Numbered from the stretch's first letter, positions 1-9,058 are shown. The stretch: 64,000 bases of DNA from Hyphomicrobiales bacterium (GCA_900473045.1 UCKS01000056.1:62001-126000); one strand, 5' to 3'. A program made the numbers and translations. The notes: generated from the sequence alone by a model not told the origin.

Positions 1-987
1 GGCATGAAGAACCTGCACCGGACCCTTGCCGGCTATACGCGCCATGTGAATTTCGGCGGCGTGCTGATGGTCGGGCTCGGCTGCGAGGTCAACCAGCTGA
101 CGCTTTACGGCCAGTCCGGGGCAGGCGCCGGCAAGCGGCATTTCAACATTCAGGACGCCGGTGGCTCGCGCCGCGCCGTGGCCCGCGCGCTCGGCGTGCT
201 TGAGGAGATCGCGGCGGAAGTCGGAACGGCCAAGCGCATTCCGATCCCGGTCAGCGAAATCATCGTCGGGCTGCAATGCGGCGGCTCGGATGGGCTCTCG
301 GGCATTACGGCAAACCCGGCTTTGGGTGCTGCGGTCGATATTCTCGCCGGTGCGGGCGGAACGGCCATCCTGTCGGAAACCTCGGAAATCTATGGTGCCG
401 AGCACCTGCTGCGCAGCCGCGCCGTCAATGACGGTGTCGCTAAAAAACTCGACGGGCTGATTTCCTGGTGGGAAGACTATGTCGCCATGCACGGCGCTTC
501 ACTCGATAACAATCCTTCGCCGGGCAACAAGCGCGGCGGCCTGACGACGATCCTGGAAAAATCGCTCGGCGCCGTTGCCAAGGGCGGCCGGTCGCCGCTG
601 ACGGCTGTCTATCATTATGCCGAGCGGGTCACCGAACACGGCCTCGTCTTCATGGATACACCCGGCTATGATCCCGTCTCGGCGACGGGACAGGTGGCGG
701 GCGGTGCCAATGTCATCACGTTCACCACCGGCCGCGGCAGCTGTTTTGGCTCGCGTCCATGCCCGTCGATCAAGCTGACGAGCAACACGGCGCTGTACCG
801 TGCCATGGAAGAAGACATGGATATCGATTGTGGCACCATCGCCACCGGCGACGCGACGATTGCCGGCATGGGCCGCGAGATCTTCGACCTGATCATCGAT
901 ACTGCGTCGGGCAAGAAGACCAAGAGCGAGCTGTTCGGTTACGGTGACAATGAATTCGTACCCTGGCACCTGGGCGCGACACTCTGA
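1..987 (+). CDS. UxaA-family sugar-acid dehydratase, large domain (5' end outside window)
   Basis: The open frame runs from the first base, so the true start lies upstream; 328 residues are visible. The sequence matches the C-terminal catalytic part of altronate/galactarate dehydratases (UxaA/GarD family), with the cysteine-bearing stretches VGLGCEVNQ and VGLQCGGSDG typical of the family's iron-dependent site and the conserved GRGSCFGSRP segment. The enzyme would remove water from an aldonic acid to give a 2-keto-3-deoxy acid in the cytoplasm. The next genes encode an aldo/keto reductase and a FucU-type mutarotase, so L-fuconate or a related L-galacto acid is the likely substrate; split UxaA pairs do this job in the Campylobacter fucose pathway. 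Whether a separate small SAF-domain subunit lies upstream cannot be seen. The family is clear, the substrate is inferred. Confidence 0.85.
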   Translation, partial: GMKNLHRTLAGYTRHVNFGGVLMVGLGCEVNQLTLYGQSGAGAGKRHFNIQDAGGSRRAVARALGVLEEIAAEVGTAKRIPIPVSEIIVGLQCGGSDGLSGITANPALGAAVDILAGAGGTAILSETSEIYGAEHLLRSRAVNDGVAKKLDGLISWWEDYVAMHGASLDNNPSPGNKRGGLTTILEKSLGAVAKGGRSPLTAVYHYAERVTEHGLVFMDTPGYDPVSATGQVAGGANVITFTTGRGSCFGSRPCPSIKLTSNTALYRAMEEDMDIDCGTIATGDATIAGMGREIFDLIIDTASGKKTKSELFGYGDNEFVPWHLGATL

Positions 988-1018
988 CGGGCGATCGTTG
1001 GAGCGGAGGAGAGAATTG

Positions 1019-2038
1019 ATGCAGACACGCAAGATCGGCCAGACGGACCTCTCCGTCACAGAATACAGCTTCGGCACGGCGCCGCTCGGCGGCATGTACC
1101 GGGCATGCCCGCGCGAGGCGGCCATGGAAACGCTGGAGGCAGCCTGGACTGCCGGATTGCGGTTCATCGATACGGCGCCCTGGTACGGGTTTGGTCTTGC
1201 CGAACGGCGCGTCGGCGATTTCCTGCGCGAAAAACCAAAGGGTAGTTATGTTCTGTCGACAAAGGTTGGCCGGCTGCAGCGGCCGGTTCCTGACGACAAG
1301 GTACCGAGCTACGGCTTCGTCGATCCGCTGCCCTTCGATACGGATTACGACTATTCCTATGATGGCATCATGCGGTCGGTCGATTTCAGCTATGCCCGCC
1401 TCGGCCTGAACCGTATCGATATTCTCTTTGTCCACGATATCGGCGTCTACACGCATGGCGCCGAGCGCAACGCTGTCTATCTTCGCCAATTGCTGGATGG
1501 TGGTTTGAAAGCGTTGGACCAGCTGAAATCGAGTGGCGCCATTGCCGCCTACGGGCTGGGCGTCAACGAGGTGCCGGTCTGCCTCGACGTGATGGGTGAG
1601 GCGGATATCGACTGCATCCTTCTGGCCGGGCGCTATACGCTTCTCGACCGTACCGCCACCGCCGAATTGCTGCCGCTCTGCGAGAAAAAGAAAACCTCGC
1701 TGGTGGTTGGCGGCGTTTTCAATTCGGGTATTCTGGCTACGGGTCCGGTGGAAGGATCGCATTTCGACTATATGCCGGCGACCCCGGACGTGCTGGACAA
1801 GGTGAGGGCGATGGAAACGATTGCGCAATCGCAGGGCCTGCCGCTGGCCGCACCGGCGATCCAGTTCCCGTTGCAGAGCCCGGCAGTCGCGTCGGTTCTT
1901 CTCGGAACGGCCAAGCCGTCGAGCCTGCTGCGCAATATGGAATTGACCGAGCGGCGTTTGCGGCCGGATGATTTCAAGGCTTACGAAGCGCATACGCTGG
2001 TGGCCCCGAAACTCGGCACGGACGCCGTCCGGGTTTAG
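1019..2038 (+). CDS. Aldo/keto reductase, probable L-fucose/L-galactose-type 1-dehydrogenase
   Basis: The 339-residue protein has the aldo/keto reductase fold and the standard tetrad: Asp51 and Tyr56 in DTAPWYGFG, Lys82 in STKVGR and His139 in ILFVHDIG. Members of this subgroup (D-threo-aldose 1-dehydrogenases, pyridoxal dehydrogenases) oxidise the C1 of L-fucose, L-galactose or D-arabinose with NAD(P), giving a lactone. The ATG at 1019 was chosen over in-frame starts from 944 because those overlap the upstream gene, while a strong GGAGGAGAG stands just before 1019. It lies 31 bp after the UxaA-type gene and 26 bp before the mutarotase, so all three are probably one transcript. The exact sugar is inferred from the neighbours. 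Confidence 0.85.
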   Translation: MQTRKIGQTDLSVTEYSFGTAPLGGMYRACPREAAMETLEAAWTAGLRFIDTAPWYGFGLAERRVGDFLREKPKGSYVLSTKVGRLQRPVPDDKVPSYGFVDPLPFDTDYDYSYDGIMRSVDFSYARLGLNRIDILFVHDIGVYTHGAERNAVYLRQLLDGGLKALDQLKSSGAIAAYGLGVNEVPVCLDVMGEADIDCILLAGRYTLLDRTATAELLPLCEKKKTSLVVGGVFNSGILATGPVEGSHFDYMPATPDVLDKVRAMETIAQSQGLPLAAPAIQFPLQSPAVASVLLGTAKPSSLLRNMELTERRLRPDDFKAYEAHTLVAPKLGTDAVRV

Positions 2039-2064
2039 CCGGCTTCAAGATAAAGGAAAACGGA

Positions 2065-2511
2065 ATGCTGAAGGGAATACATCCATTGCTCGGTCCGGAA
2101 TTGCTGCATGCGATCCGCACCATGGGGCATGGGGACGAGATCGTGATTGCCGATGCCAATTTTCCGGCCAGCACCATGGGGCCGAAGGTTGTGCGGGCCG
2201 ACGGGGTTGATGCACTGAGCATCCTGGAGGCGATTCTTGCGCATATGCCGCTCGATACATTCGTCAGCGAATCCGCCTGGCGCATGGAAGTCGTCGGCGA
2301 TCCGCAGGCCGTGCCGGATGTCTGCGTCAAGTTCCAGAGCGTGGTCAACAAGCTTGCTGGCGATTTCAAGGTCGTGCCGATCGAGCGTTTTGCCTTCTAC
2401 GAGCGTTCGCGCAAGGCCGCCTATATCGTTGCGACGACGGAGTTCCGGCTCTACGGAAATATCATTCTGAAAAAGGGTGTCGTGCACCCGCAGGAACTCT
2501 ACCGCGTCTGA
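2065..2511 (+). CDS. fucU: RbsD/FucU-family sugar mutarotase (FucU type)
   Basis: The 148-residue protein is a full-length RbsD/FucU family member. It shows the N-terminal His22 in MGHGDEIVIADANFP and the C-terminal TTEFRLYGNIILKKGV stretch, whose tyrosine is typical of FucU rather than RbsD. Such enzymes interconvert the alpha and beta anomers of L-fucose (FucU) or ribose/pyran forms (RbsD) so that importer, mutarotase and dehydrogenase work in step. AAGGA lies upstream of the ATG. It sits between the dehydrogenase gene and the ABC importer genes, which strongly supports a role in the same sugar pathway. The family is secure; fucose itself is inferred. Confidence 0.85.
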   Translation: MLKGIHPLLGPELLHAIRTMGHGDEIVIADANFPASTMGPKVVRADGVDALSILEAILAHMPLDTFVSESAWRMEVVGDPQAVPDVCVKFQSVVNKLAGDFKVVPIERFAFYERSRKAAYIVATTEFRLYGNIILKKGVVHPQELYRV

Positions 2512-2519
2512 GACGGGCG

Positions 2520-2551
2520 GGTGCCCGGGCCATGCCGGTCGGCCGGGCACC
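2520..2551 (+). terminator. GC-rich hairpin after the mutarotase gene
   Basis: Perfect 9-bp arms GGTGCCCGG (2520-2528) and CCGGGCACC (2543-2551) begin nine bases after the fucU stop. No T-run follows, so this is a weak intrinsic terminator at best. It could instead stabilise the upstream mRNA or reduce read-through into the importer genes. Confidence 0.35.
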
Positions 2552-2618
2552 TTCGGATGAAAAAACAAAGACTTGGCATTGGGAGCCTATCAATGTTCAA
2601 GGCAGATTCCGGGCGCTT

Positions 2619-2634
2619 GCAATTTCGAAATTGC
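2619..2634. promoter_or_regulatory. Perfect 16-bp palindrome, candidate operator of the sugar ABC importer
   Basis: The sequence GCAATTTCGAAATTGC at 2619-2634 is its own reverse complement over all 16 bases and is centred on CG, as LacI-family operators often are. It lies in the 237-bp gap before the periplasmic binding protein gene. Ten bases further on is a second short inverted repeat, TTGCC-AA-GGCAA (2644-2655). No regulator gene is visible in the window, so the cognate protein is unknown. The palindrome is seen directly; the operator role is inferred. Confidence 0.5.
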
Positions 2635-2748
2635 TGAGATAGCTTGCCAAGGCAAAATGTTTTTTATGGATAAAAGATCGAACTGTTTGCGTCTTGCAGC
2701 CCGGTCTGAGGAGAACTGAACAAGACGTTGTTGGAGGAGAACAACACC

Positions 2749-3738
2749 ATGACCCTTATGAAGAATATCATGTCCCGCCGCGCCTTTACCAGCCTGGCCG
2801 GTGCCGCTGTTTTCGCAACGATGATGCCGATGGCGTCGTTTGCGCAGGACGTCACAATCCCGATCATCGTCAAGGATACCACATCGTTCTACTGGCAAAT
2901 CGTTCTGGCTGGTGCTCGTGCTGCCGGCAAGGATCTCGGCGTTAACGTGCCGGAACTCGGCGCCCAGTCGGAATCAGACATCAACGGCCAGATCACCATT
3001 CTGGAAAATGCTGTTGCCGGTGCTCCGGTTGCTGTCGTCATCTCGCCGACGGAATTCAAGGCGCTCGGCAAGCCGATCGATGAAGCTGCCAAGACTGTGC
3101 CGATCATCGGCATCGACTCAGGTGCCGATTCCAAGGCCTTCACCTCCTTCCTTACAACCGACAACACTCAGGGCGGCCGCATCGCTGCTGATGGTCTTGC
3201 TGCCGCCATCAAGGAAGCAACCGGCAAGGAAGAGGGCGACATCGCCATCATCACCAGCCTTCCAGGTGTCGGTTCGCTGGATCAGCGCCACAACGGCTTC
3301 GTCGAGCAGATCACGGCCAAATATCCGGGCCTGAAGGTCGTGGCTGACAAGTATGCCGACGGCCAGGCAACCACCGGCCTCAACATGATGACCGACCTGA
3401 TCACTGCAAACCCGAACCTCGTTGGCGTCTTCGCGTCCAACCTGATCATGGCGCAGGGCGTTGGCCAGGCGATCGCTGAAAACAAGCTCGGCGACAAGAT
3501 CAAGGTCATCGGCTTCGACAGCGACGAAAAGACGGTCGGCTTCCTCAAGGAAGGCGTTCTCGCCGGTCTCGTGGTGCAGGACCCGTATCGCATGGGCTAT
3601 GACGGCATCAAAACCGCTCTGGCTGCTTCGAAGAAGGAAAAGGTCGAGGCCAATGTCGATACCGGTGCAAATCTGGTGACCAAGGCCAACATGGCCGATC
3701 CGAAGATCGACGCCCTTCTGAACCCGAAGGTCAACTGA
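2749..3738 (+). CDS. Sugar ABC transporter, periplasmic substrate-binding protein
   Basis: The 329-residue protein is a periplasmic binding protein of the RbsB/Peripla_BP_4 type that captures a sugar for the adjacent importer. An export signal is clear at the N-terminus and probably cleaves after MASFA. It contains SRRAF, which resembles a twin-arginine motif, so Tat export is possible. The ATG at 2749 has GGAGGAGA eight bases upstream; a second ATG eight codons later would also keep the signal. The mature part follows the usual two-lobe pattern (AVAGAPVAVVISPTEF, IIGIDSGADS, GVFASNLIMAQG). ATPase and permease genes follow on the same strand. The mutarotase and dehydrogenase genes upstream suggest L-fucose or a similar monosaccharide. 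Confidence 0.9.
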   Translation: MTLMKNIMSRRAFTSLAGAAVFATMMPMASFAQDVTIPIIVKDTTSFYWQIVLAGARAAGKDLGVNVPELGAQSESDINGQITILENAVAGAPVAVVISPTEFKALGKPIDEAAKTVPIIGIDSGADSKAFTSFLTTDNTQGGRIAADGLAAAIKEATGKEEGDIAIITSLPGVGSLDQRHNGFVEQITAKYPGLKVVADKYADGQATTGLNMMTDLITANPNLVGVFASNLIMAQGVGQAIAENKLGDKIKVIGFDSDEKTVGFLKEGVLAGLVVQDPYRMGYDGIKTALAASKKEKVEANVDTGANLVTKANMADPKIDALLNPKVN

Positions 3739-3861
3739 TCGAAACAACACGGCAGGCCGTGCCGATAGCGGTCTGCCGTCTGTCGCATAACGCGATCCAG
3801 AACTGTGTCAGGGGGGCTTTGCTGTGCTGACACAGGTTTCGGATTGAGGAGGAAAGCCGCC

Positions 3862-5412
3862 ATGACCGGACTTCACGATGTCAGCCACCGGCACGAGGGC
3901 GCGGCGACGATTGCCAAGCACCCTGTTCCCAAGGGCGAGCCGATCCTGGAACTGCGCGGCCTGCAGAAGAAATACGGTGTCGTCGAGGCGCTGAAGCCTG
4001 CAAACATCACCTTTCTGTCGGGAGAGGTCCACGCGATCGTCGGCGAAAACGGCGCTGGCAAATCGACGCTGATCAAGCTTTTGACCGGCGTCATCCGCCG
4101 GACATCCGGCGAGGTCTTCTGGTGTGGTGATGCGGTGCAGCTTGCCACACCGAACGAGGCGATTTCGCGCGGTATCAATGCAGTGCATCAGGAAGTCGTG
4201 CTTTGCCGCCACCTATCTGTCGCTGCCAATATGTTTTTGGGCGACGAGATCAACAAGAACGGCCTGATGCGCAAGCGCGCCATGACCGATGCCGCCCAGG
4301 CCGTGCTCAATGATCTCGGCTTCAACCTGCCGGCGGCGGCCCTTCTCAGCGACCTGACGATCGGCCAGCAGCAGCTGGTGGCGACGGCACGCGCGGCGAT
4401 GCGCGGTACCCAGTTCCTGATTTTCGATGAGCCGACCGCCTACCTGACGCGCCAGGAATCGGCGCAGCTCTTCCGGCTCATTCGCCGGCTACAGGCCGAA
4501 GGCGTGACGATCGTCTATATCAGCCACCGCATGGAAGAGGTTTTCGAACTCGCCGACCGGGTTTCGGTGCTGCGCGACGGTACCCATATCGGCACGCGCA
4601 AGATCGCCGACACCAATGATGCCGAGTTGATCTCGATGATGATCAACCGCACCATCGAGCAGATCTATCACAAGGAAACACTGCCGATCGGCGCGACGAT
4701 CGTCGAAACGCGCGGCCTCTCCGGGCCGGGTTTCTCGGATGTCTCTCTGTCGGTGCGGGCAGGCGAAATCGTCGGGCTCTACGGCCTGATCGGTGCCGGG
4801 CGCAGCGAATTTGCGCTCGGGCTCTATGGCCGCCAGCCGTTGAGCGCCGGCGAAGTTTTTTGGCAGGGAAGCAAGGTCAAGATCCGCAACGAACGCGATG
4901 CGATGGACCTCGGCATTGCGCTTGCGCCCGAAAGCCGCCGCGACCAGGGGCTCTGCCTCAACCTGCCGATCGGGCTCAATATCAACCTTCCGGTGTTTGA
5001 CCGGCTGTCGCGCGGCCTGACCATCAACCGCGGGCGTGAGATTGAGAATGCCGATCGGCAGATCAACGATCTGAAGATCAAGACACCGACGCGGCGTGTG
5101 CTGGCGTCGGCCATGTCCGGCGGCAATCAGCAGAAGATCGTCATCGGCAAATGGCTGAGCCACGGCGCCAAGCTGTTCATTTTTGACGAGCCGACCGTTG
5201 GCGTCGATGTCGGCACCAAGGCGGAAATCTACCGGCTGTTTGCAAGGCTTCTGGAGCAGGGGGCGGGCATTATCCTGATCTCCTCCTATCTGCCGGAGGT
5301 CTACGAGCTTTCGGACCGGCTGCATGTGTTCCGGCAGGGAAAACTTGTCGCCAGCCACACCTATCGTAGTGCGTCTCATGAAGAAGTGCTGACCCAGGCG
5401 ATCGGCGTCTAG
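3862..5412 (+). CDS. Sugar ABC transporter, tandem ATP-binding protein (RbsA/XylG type)
   Basis: The 516-residue protein carries two ABC domains, as in RbsA, MglA and XylG. The first half has an intact Walker A, GENGAGKST (61-69), and Walker B IFDEPTAYL. The second half has the degenerate GLIGAGRSE in place of Walker A but keeps the SGGNQQK signature and IFDEPTVGVDVG; this asymmetry is normal for the family. It energises sugar uptake at the inner face of the membrane. GAGGAGG precedes the ATG at 3862; an earlier in-frame start at 3805 has no such site. The 123-bp gap after the binding-protein gene and the 42-bp gap to the permease gene fit one operon. Confidence 0.92.
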   Translation: MTGLHDVSHRHEGAATIAKHPVPKGEPILELRGLQKKYGVVEALKPANITFLSGEVHAIVGENGAGKSTLIKLLTGVIRRTSGEVFWCGDAVQLATPNEAISRGINAVHQEVVLCRHLSVAANMFLGDEINKNGLMRKRAMTDAAQAVLNDLGFNLPAAALLSDLTIGQQQLVATARAAMRGTQFLIFDEPTAYLTRQESAQLFRLIRRLQAEGVTIVYISHRMEEVFELADRVSVLRDGTHIGTRKIADTNDAELISMMINRTIEQIYHKETLPIGATIVETRGLSGPGFSDVSLSVRAGEIVGLYGLIGAGRSEFALGLYGRQPLSAGEVFWQGSKVKIRNERDAMDLGIALAPESRRDQGLCLNLPIGLNINLPVFDRLSRGLTINRGREIENADRQINDLKIKTPTRRVLASAMSGGNQQKIVIGKWLSHGAKLFIFDEPTVGVDVGTKAEIYRLFARLLEQGAGIILISSYLPEVYELSDRLHVFRQGKLVASHTYRSASHEEVLTQAIGV

Positions 5413-5454
5413 CATCATGAAAAGACTGAGTAAGAAAATGCGCGGAGGAAAATC

Positions 5455-6429
5455 ATGAGCGTAGAGACCACAACGGAAACCGCACCGGTGCCGAAGAAAG
5501 GCATGAACATCCTGTTCGGCCTGACCTTGCTTGGGCTGTTGCTGTTCCTCTGGCTGCTCCTCGGCATCTCGACGACGAGTTTCTGGACCTCCAACAATAT
5601 CAGCAATCTGCTGCGTCAGGGGTCGATGACGGCGATCCTTGCGGTGGGCCAGACATTCGTCATCATCACCGCCGGCATCGATCTATCCGTCGGTGCCGTG
5701 GTTGGTTTCTCCAGCGTCACCGTCGCCTGGCTTTTGCAGCATGGCGTGCCGCTCTGGCCGGCCATGGGCATCACCCTATTGGTCGGCGTGGCGATCGGCG
5801 CTTTTCATGCCTTCGGCATCGTTCGCATGGGGCTTCCGGCCTTCATCATCACCCTGGCGACGCTGACATCACTGCGCGGCATCGGCCTTCTGGTCACCAA
5901 TGGTTCGACCATCTCGATCAGCGACGAGTCCTTCACCAATTTTTCGCGCGCCGACTTCCTGGGTATTCCCAGCTTGTTCTGGATGGTCATCGTAGTGGCG
6001 ATACCGGCGTATATCTTTCTGCATCTGAGCCGCTGGGGCCGCTACCTCTTTGCGGTCGGTTCCAACAGCGAAGCCGCACGTCTCTCCGGCGTCAATGTCA
6101 ACCGGACGATCTATCTTGCCTATATCCTGTCTTCGACCTGCGCCGCCTTCGTCGGCCTGCTGCTCGCCTCGCGCATCGGCATCGGCAACGCCACCCAGGC
6201 GGAAGGCTGGGAATTGCAGGCGATCGCCTCCTCGGTCATCGGCGGCACCAGCCTGTTTGGCGCGGTTGGCTCGGTGCACGGACCGCTGCTTGGCGCCTTC
6301 ATCCTCGCGACCATTAACAACGGCGCCAATCTGCTCAACGTCAATGCGTTCGTGCAGCGCATTATCACCGGCGTGCTGATCATCGTCATCGTCTATTTCG
6401 ACCAGCTGCGCCGTCGCGGTTCGCGCTGA
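5455..6429 (+). CDS. Sugar ABC transporter, permease (RbsC type)
   Basis: The 324-residue protein is a polytopic inner-membrane permease of the BPD_transp_2 family, with about ten hydrophobic segments. The first follows a short hydrophilic N-terminus (GLTLLGLLLFLWLLLG), and the conserved AGIDLSVGAVVGFSS and GVNVNRTIYLAYILS stretches are present. It should form a homodimeric channel with the binding protein and the tandem ATPase encoded just upstream. GGAGGAAA lies before the ATG. The Zn-dehydrogenase gene follows 88 bp later on the same strand. Confidence 0.92.
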   Translation: MSVETTTETAPVPKKGMNILFGLTLLGLLLFLWLLLGISTTSFWTSNNISNLLRQGSMTAILAVGQTFVIITAGIDLSVGAVVGFSSVTVAWLLQHGVPLWPAMGITLLVGVAIGAFHAFGIVRMGLPAFIITLATLTSLRGIGLLVTNGSTISISDESFTNFSRADFLGIPSLFWMVIVVAIPAYIFLHLSRWGRYLFAVGSNSEAARLSGVNVNRTIYLAYILSSTCAAFVGLLLASRIGIGNATQAEGWELQAIASSVIGGTSLFGAVGSVHGPLLGAFILATINNGANLLNVNAFVQRIITGVLIIVIVYFDQLRRRGSR

Positions 6430-6517
6430 TCATCAAGGAATCCGGCCGGTTTGATTCTGGCCGGATGCCGTTGCTATCCACCCATCTGCGAATTGAGACT
6501 GCAAGGAACTGCCTGCC

Positions 6518-7537
6518 ATGAAAGCGGCTATCTGCCCGGAGCCCGGGCGCCTGGAAATTATCGACAGACCAGCGCCGGGGGCCCCGCAAAAAGGCTGGGC
6601 ACGGTTGGCGGTCAGCCATGTCGGCATCTGCGGCACCGATTATCATATTTTCGAGGGTAAACACCCTTATCTCGAATATCCCCGGGTCATGGGACACGAA
6701 ATCTCGGCAACGGTGATCGAATCCGGCGAAGGAGTATCCTTAGCACCGGGCACGCCGGTCATCGTCAATCCCTATCTCTCATGCGGAACCTGCATCGCTT
6801 GCCGCAAGGACAAACCGAACTGCTGCACGGCCATCAAGGTTCTGGGCGTGCACACCGACGGAGCGCTTTGCGAGGAGATCCTCGTCCCCGAAACCAATCT
6901 CTATCCGGCTGGCGATCTGTCGCTGGAGGCAGCGGCAACAGTCGAGTTTCTGGCCATCGGCGCCCATGCGGTGCGCCGCTCGCTGGCGCCTGCCGGGTCG
7001 AGGGCTCTGGTCATCGGCGCCGGGCCCATCGGTCTCGGAACAGCACTTTTCTCCCGCATTGCCGGGCATCAGGTGACGCTGCTCGATGCCAGCGCCGAGC
7101 GTTTGCAGATGGCGGCCGAACGGCTTGGTTTCGCGGACGGTATCTGGGCGGGGGACGGCGCTCTGGAGGCTGTGCTATCGGCCACGGGCGGTGACGGTTT
7201 CGATGTGGTGTTCGATGCCACCGGATTTGGCGGGTCGATGGAGAAATCCTTCTCGTTCGTCGCCCATGGCGGTTGCCTGGTTTTCGTCAGCGTCGTGAAG
7301 GACGATATCCGCTTTTCCGATCCCGAATTCCACAAGCGGGAAATGATGCTGGTCGGCAGCCGCAATGCGACGCGGCAGGATTTCGAGCATGTGGCTGCAT
7401 CCATCCGCGCCGGCCATGTCCCGGTGGCATCGCTGATCACGCATCGCACGACACTGGACGCGGTCGTCACCGACCTGCCGCGCTGGGCACATGAAAAGGC
7501 CGGGTTGATCAAGGCCGTGGTCAAGGTCTCCCGGTAG
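6518..7537 (+). CDS. Zinc-dependent alcohol dehydrogenase, LgoD-like (sugar acid/polyol oxidation)
   Basis: This 339-residue medium-chain dehydrogenase has both zinc sites. The catalytic ligands are Cys38 (GICGTD) and His60-Glu61 (GHE); the structural lobe has Cys89, Cys92, Cys95 and Cys103. A Rossmann motif follows (VIGAGPIGLG). The layout and the phrases YPRVMGHE and AIKVLGVHTDG resemble E. coli L-galactonate 5-dehydrogenase (LgoD). L-fuconate is 6-deoxy-L-galactonate, so an LgoD-like enzyme beside a FucU-type mutarotase and a UxaA-type dehydratase fits a pathway for L-galacto-configured sugars. It could equally act on a downstream 2-keto-3-deoxy acid. It is probably the last gene of the cluster. 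Confidence 0.85.
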   Translation: MKAAICPEPGRLEIIDRPAPGAPQKGWARLAVSHVGICGTDYHIFEGKHPYLEYPRVMGHEISATVIESGEGVSLAPGTPVIVNPYLSCGTCIACRKDKPNCCTAIKVLGVHTDGALCEEILVPETNLYPAGDLSLEAAATVEFLAIGAHAVRRSLAPAGSRALVIGAGPIGLGTALFSRIAGHQVTLLDASAERLQMAAERLGFADGIWAGDGALEAVLSATGGDGFDVVFDATGFGGSMEKSFSFVAHGGCLVFVSVVKDDIRFSDPEFHKREMMLVGSRNATRQDFEHVAASIRAGHVPVASLITHRTTLDAVVTDLPRWAHEKAGLIKAVVKVSR

Positions 7538-7783
7538 CCGCGCGGCTCAGCCTCATTCTTGCATCGATCTCTCTGCGAGCAGCCTGCCGGCGCCTTAACT
7601 GACTATCAAGCCCTCTGTGACACGCTTGCGAAGGCCTTGTTACAGAGGCGTTGCGGCATATTTATTGCGTCGCACAAGAAAAGTGCTAGTGTCGCCATGC
7701 CTGCGGACACGAACAAGAAGAATGCAAGGTTGCGTCCGGTGGGAGCGGCGTTGTCGTTTACGGTAACAAGGAGAACGCTGCCG

Positions 7784-9058
7784 ATGTTCTACCAGCTCTA
7801 CGAACTCAATCACGCAATGATGGCGCCGTGGCGCGCCGCGGCAGATGCCATGCGGCTGGCTTATGCCAATCCGCTCAACCCGATTTCACATACCTATATG
7901 GGCAGGGCTGCCGCTGCCGGCCTCGAAGTCTTTGAACGCACGACGCGCCGTTACGCCAAGCCGGAATTCGGCCGGCCCGAAACCATCATTGATGGCGTGC
8001 CGGTTGCGGTGCGCGAACGGATCGTCTGGCGCGAACCTTTCTGCAATCTCATCCACTTCGAGCGTGCCGTGCCAAAGGGCAGGGCTTCCGATCCGAAGGT
8101 TCTGATCGTCGCGCCGATGTCCGGCCATTACGCCACGCTGCTGCGCGGCACCGTCGAAGCGCTGTTGCCGCAATCTGATATCTACATCACCGACTGGATC
8201 GACGCCCGCACCGTGCCGTTGACCGAAGGCACTTTCGATCTTGATGACTATATCGACTACGTCATCCAGATCCTGCATTTCCTTGGTCCCGATACGCATG
8301 TCATCGCTGTCTGTCAGCCGGCGGTGCCGGTGCTTGCGGCCGTGGCGCTGATGGAAGCCAATGACGATCCGCTGTCGCCGTCCTCTATGACGCTAATGGG
8401 TGGGCCGATCGATACGCGCATCAATCCAACCGCAGTCAACCAGCTTGCCAAGGAAAAGCCGCTCAGCTGGTTTCGCGATAATGTCGTGATGCCGGTGCCG
8501 TTTCCGCAGGCCGGGTTCTTGCGTCCGGTCTACCCGGGCTTCCTGCAGCTGTCCGGCTTCATGTCTATGAACCTCGACCGCCACTTGACGGCGACCAAGG
8601 ATTTCTTCGAGCATCTGGTCAAAAACGACGGCGACGCCGCCGAAAAACACCGCGATTTCTATGATGAATACATGGCGGTGATGGATCTGACCGCCGAATT
8701 CTACCTGCAGACCGTCGATGTCGTCTTCATGAAGCATGCCCTTCCAAAGGGCGAAATGATGCATCGCGGCCAGAAGGTGGACACGACGGCGATCCGAAAG
8801 GTGGCACTGTTGACGGTGGAAGGCGAGAACGACGACATTTCCGGCGTCGGCCAGACGCAAGCCGCGCAGACGATCTGTACCAACATCCCCGACAATATGC
8901 GCCTGCATTATATGCAGCCGGATGTCGGCCATTACGGTGTTTTCAACGGGTCGCGTTTCCGCCGCGAAATCGCGCCGCGCATCGCAGCGTTTCACCGCGA
9001 GCATGCCCGCAGCGCCAAGCCGGTGCGCCGGGTGATCAAGGGTGGCAAGACCGCCTGA
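7784..9058 (+). CDS. phaZ: Intracellular poly(3-hydroxybutyrate) depolymerase
   Basis: The 424-residue protein matches intracellular PHB depolymerases, which mobilise stored polyhydroxybutyrate granules. The N-terminus MFYQLYELNHAMMAPWR is the usual start for the family, and the ATG at 7784 has AAGGAGA nine bases upstream; longer in-frame starts from 7559 would add an atypical leader. The alpha/beta-hydrolase nucleophile appears to be Cys177 in VIAVCQPAVP, as in the Ralstonia-type enzymes, where cysteine replaces serine. The likely acid (GENDDISG) and histidine (DVGHYGVFNG) are present near the C-terminus. The 246-bp gap upstream probably holds its own promoter; a short inverted repeat there (CCTCTGT at 7612-7618 with ACAGAGG at 7642-7648) is of unknown meaning. 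Confidence 0.92.
   Translation: MFYQLYELNHAMMAPWRAAADAMRLAYANPLNPISHTYMGRAAAAGLEVFERTTRRYAKPEFGRPETIIDGVPVAVRERIVWREPFCNLIHFERAVPKGRASDPKVLIVAPMSGHYATLLRGTVEALLPQSDIYITDWIDARTVPLTEGTFDLDDYIDYVIQILHFLGPDTHVIAVCQPAVPVLAAVALMEANDDPLSPSSMTLMGGPIDTRINPTAVNQLAKEKPLSWFRDNVVMPVPFPQAGFLRPVYPGFLQLSGFMSMNLDRHLTATKDFFEHLVKNDGDAAEKHRDFYDEYMAVMDLTAEFYLQTVDVVFMKHALPKGEMMHRGQKVDTTAIRKVALLTVEGENDDISGVGQTQAAQTICTNIPDNMRLHYMQPDVGHYGVFNGSRFRREIAPRIAAFHREHARSAKPVRRVIKGGKTA

Noticed and set aside
944-1018. Longer aldo/keto reductase starting at 944
   Set aside because: It would overlap the UxaA-type gene and add an atypical leader; a strong ribosome site marks the ATG at 1019.
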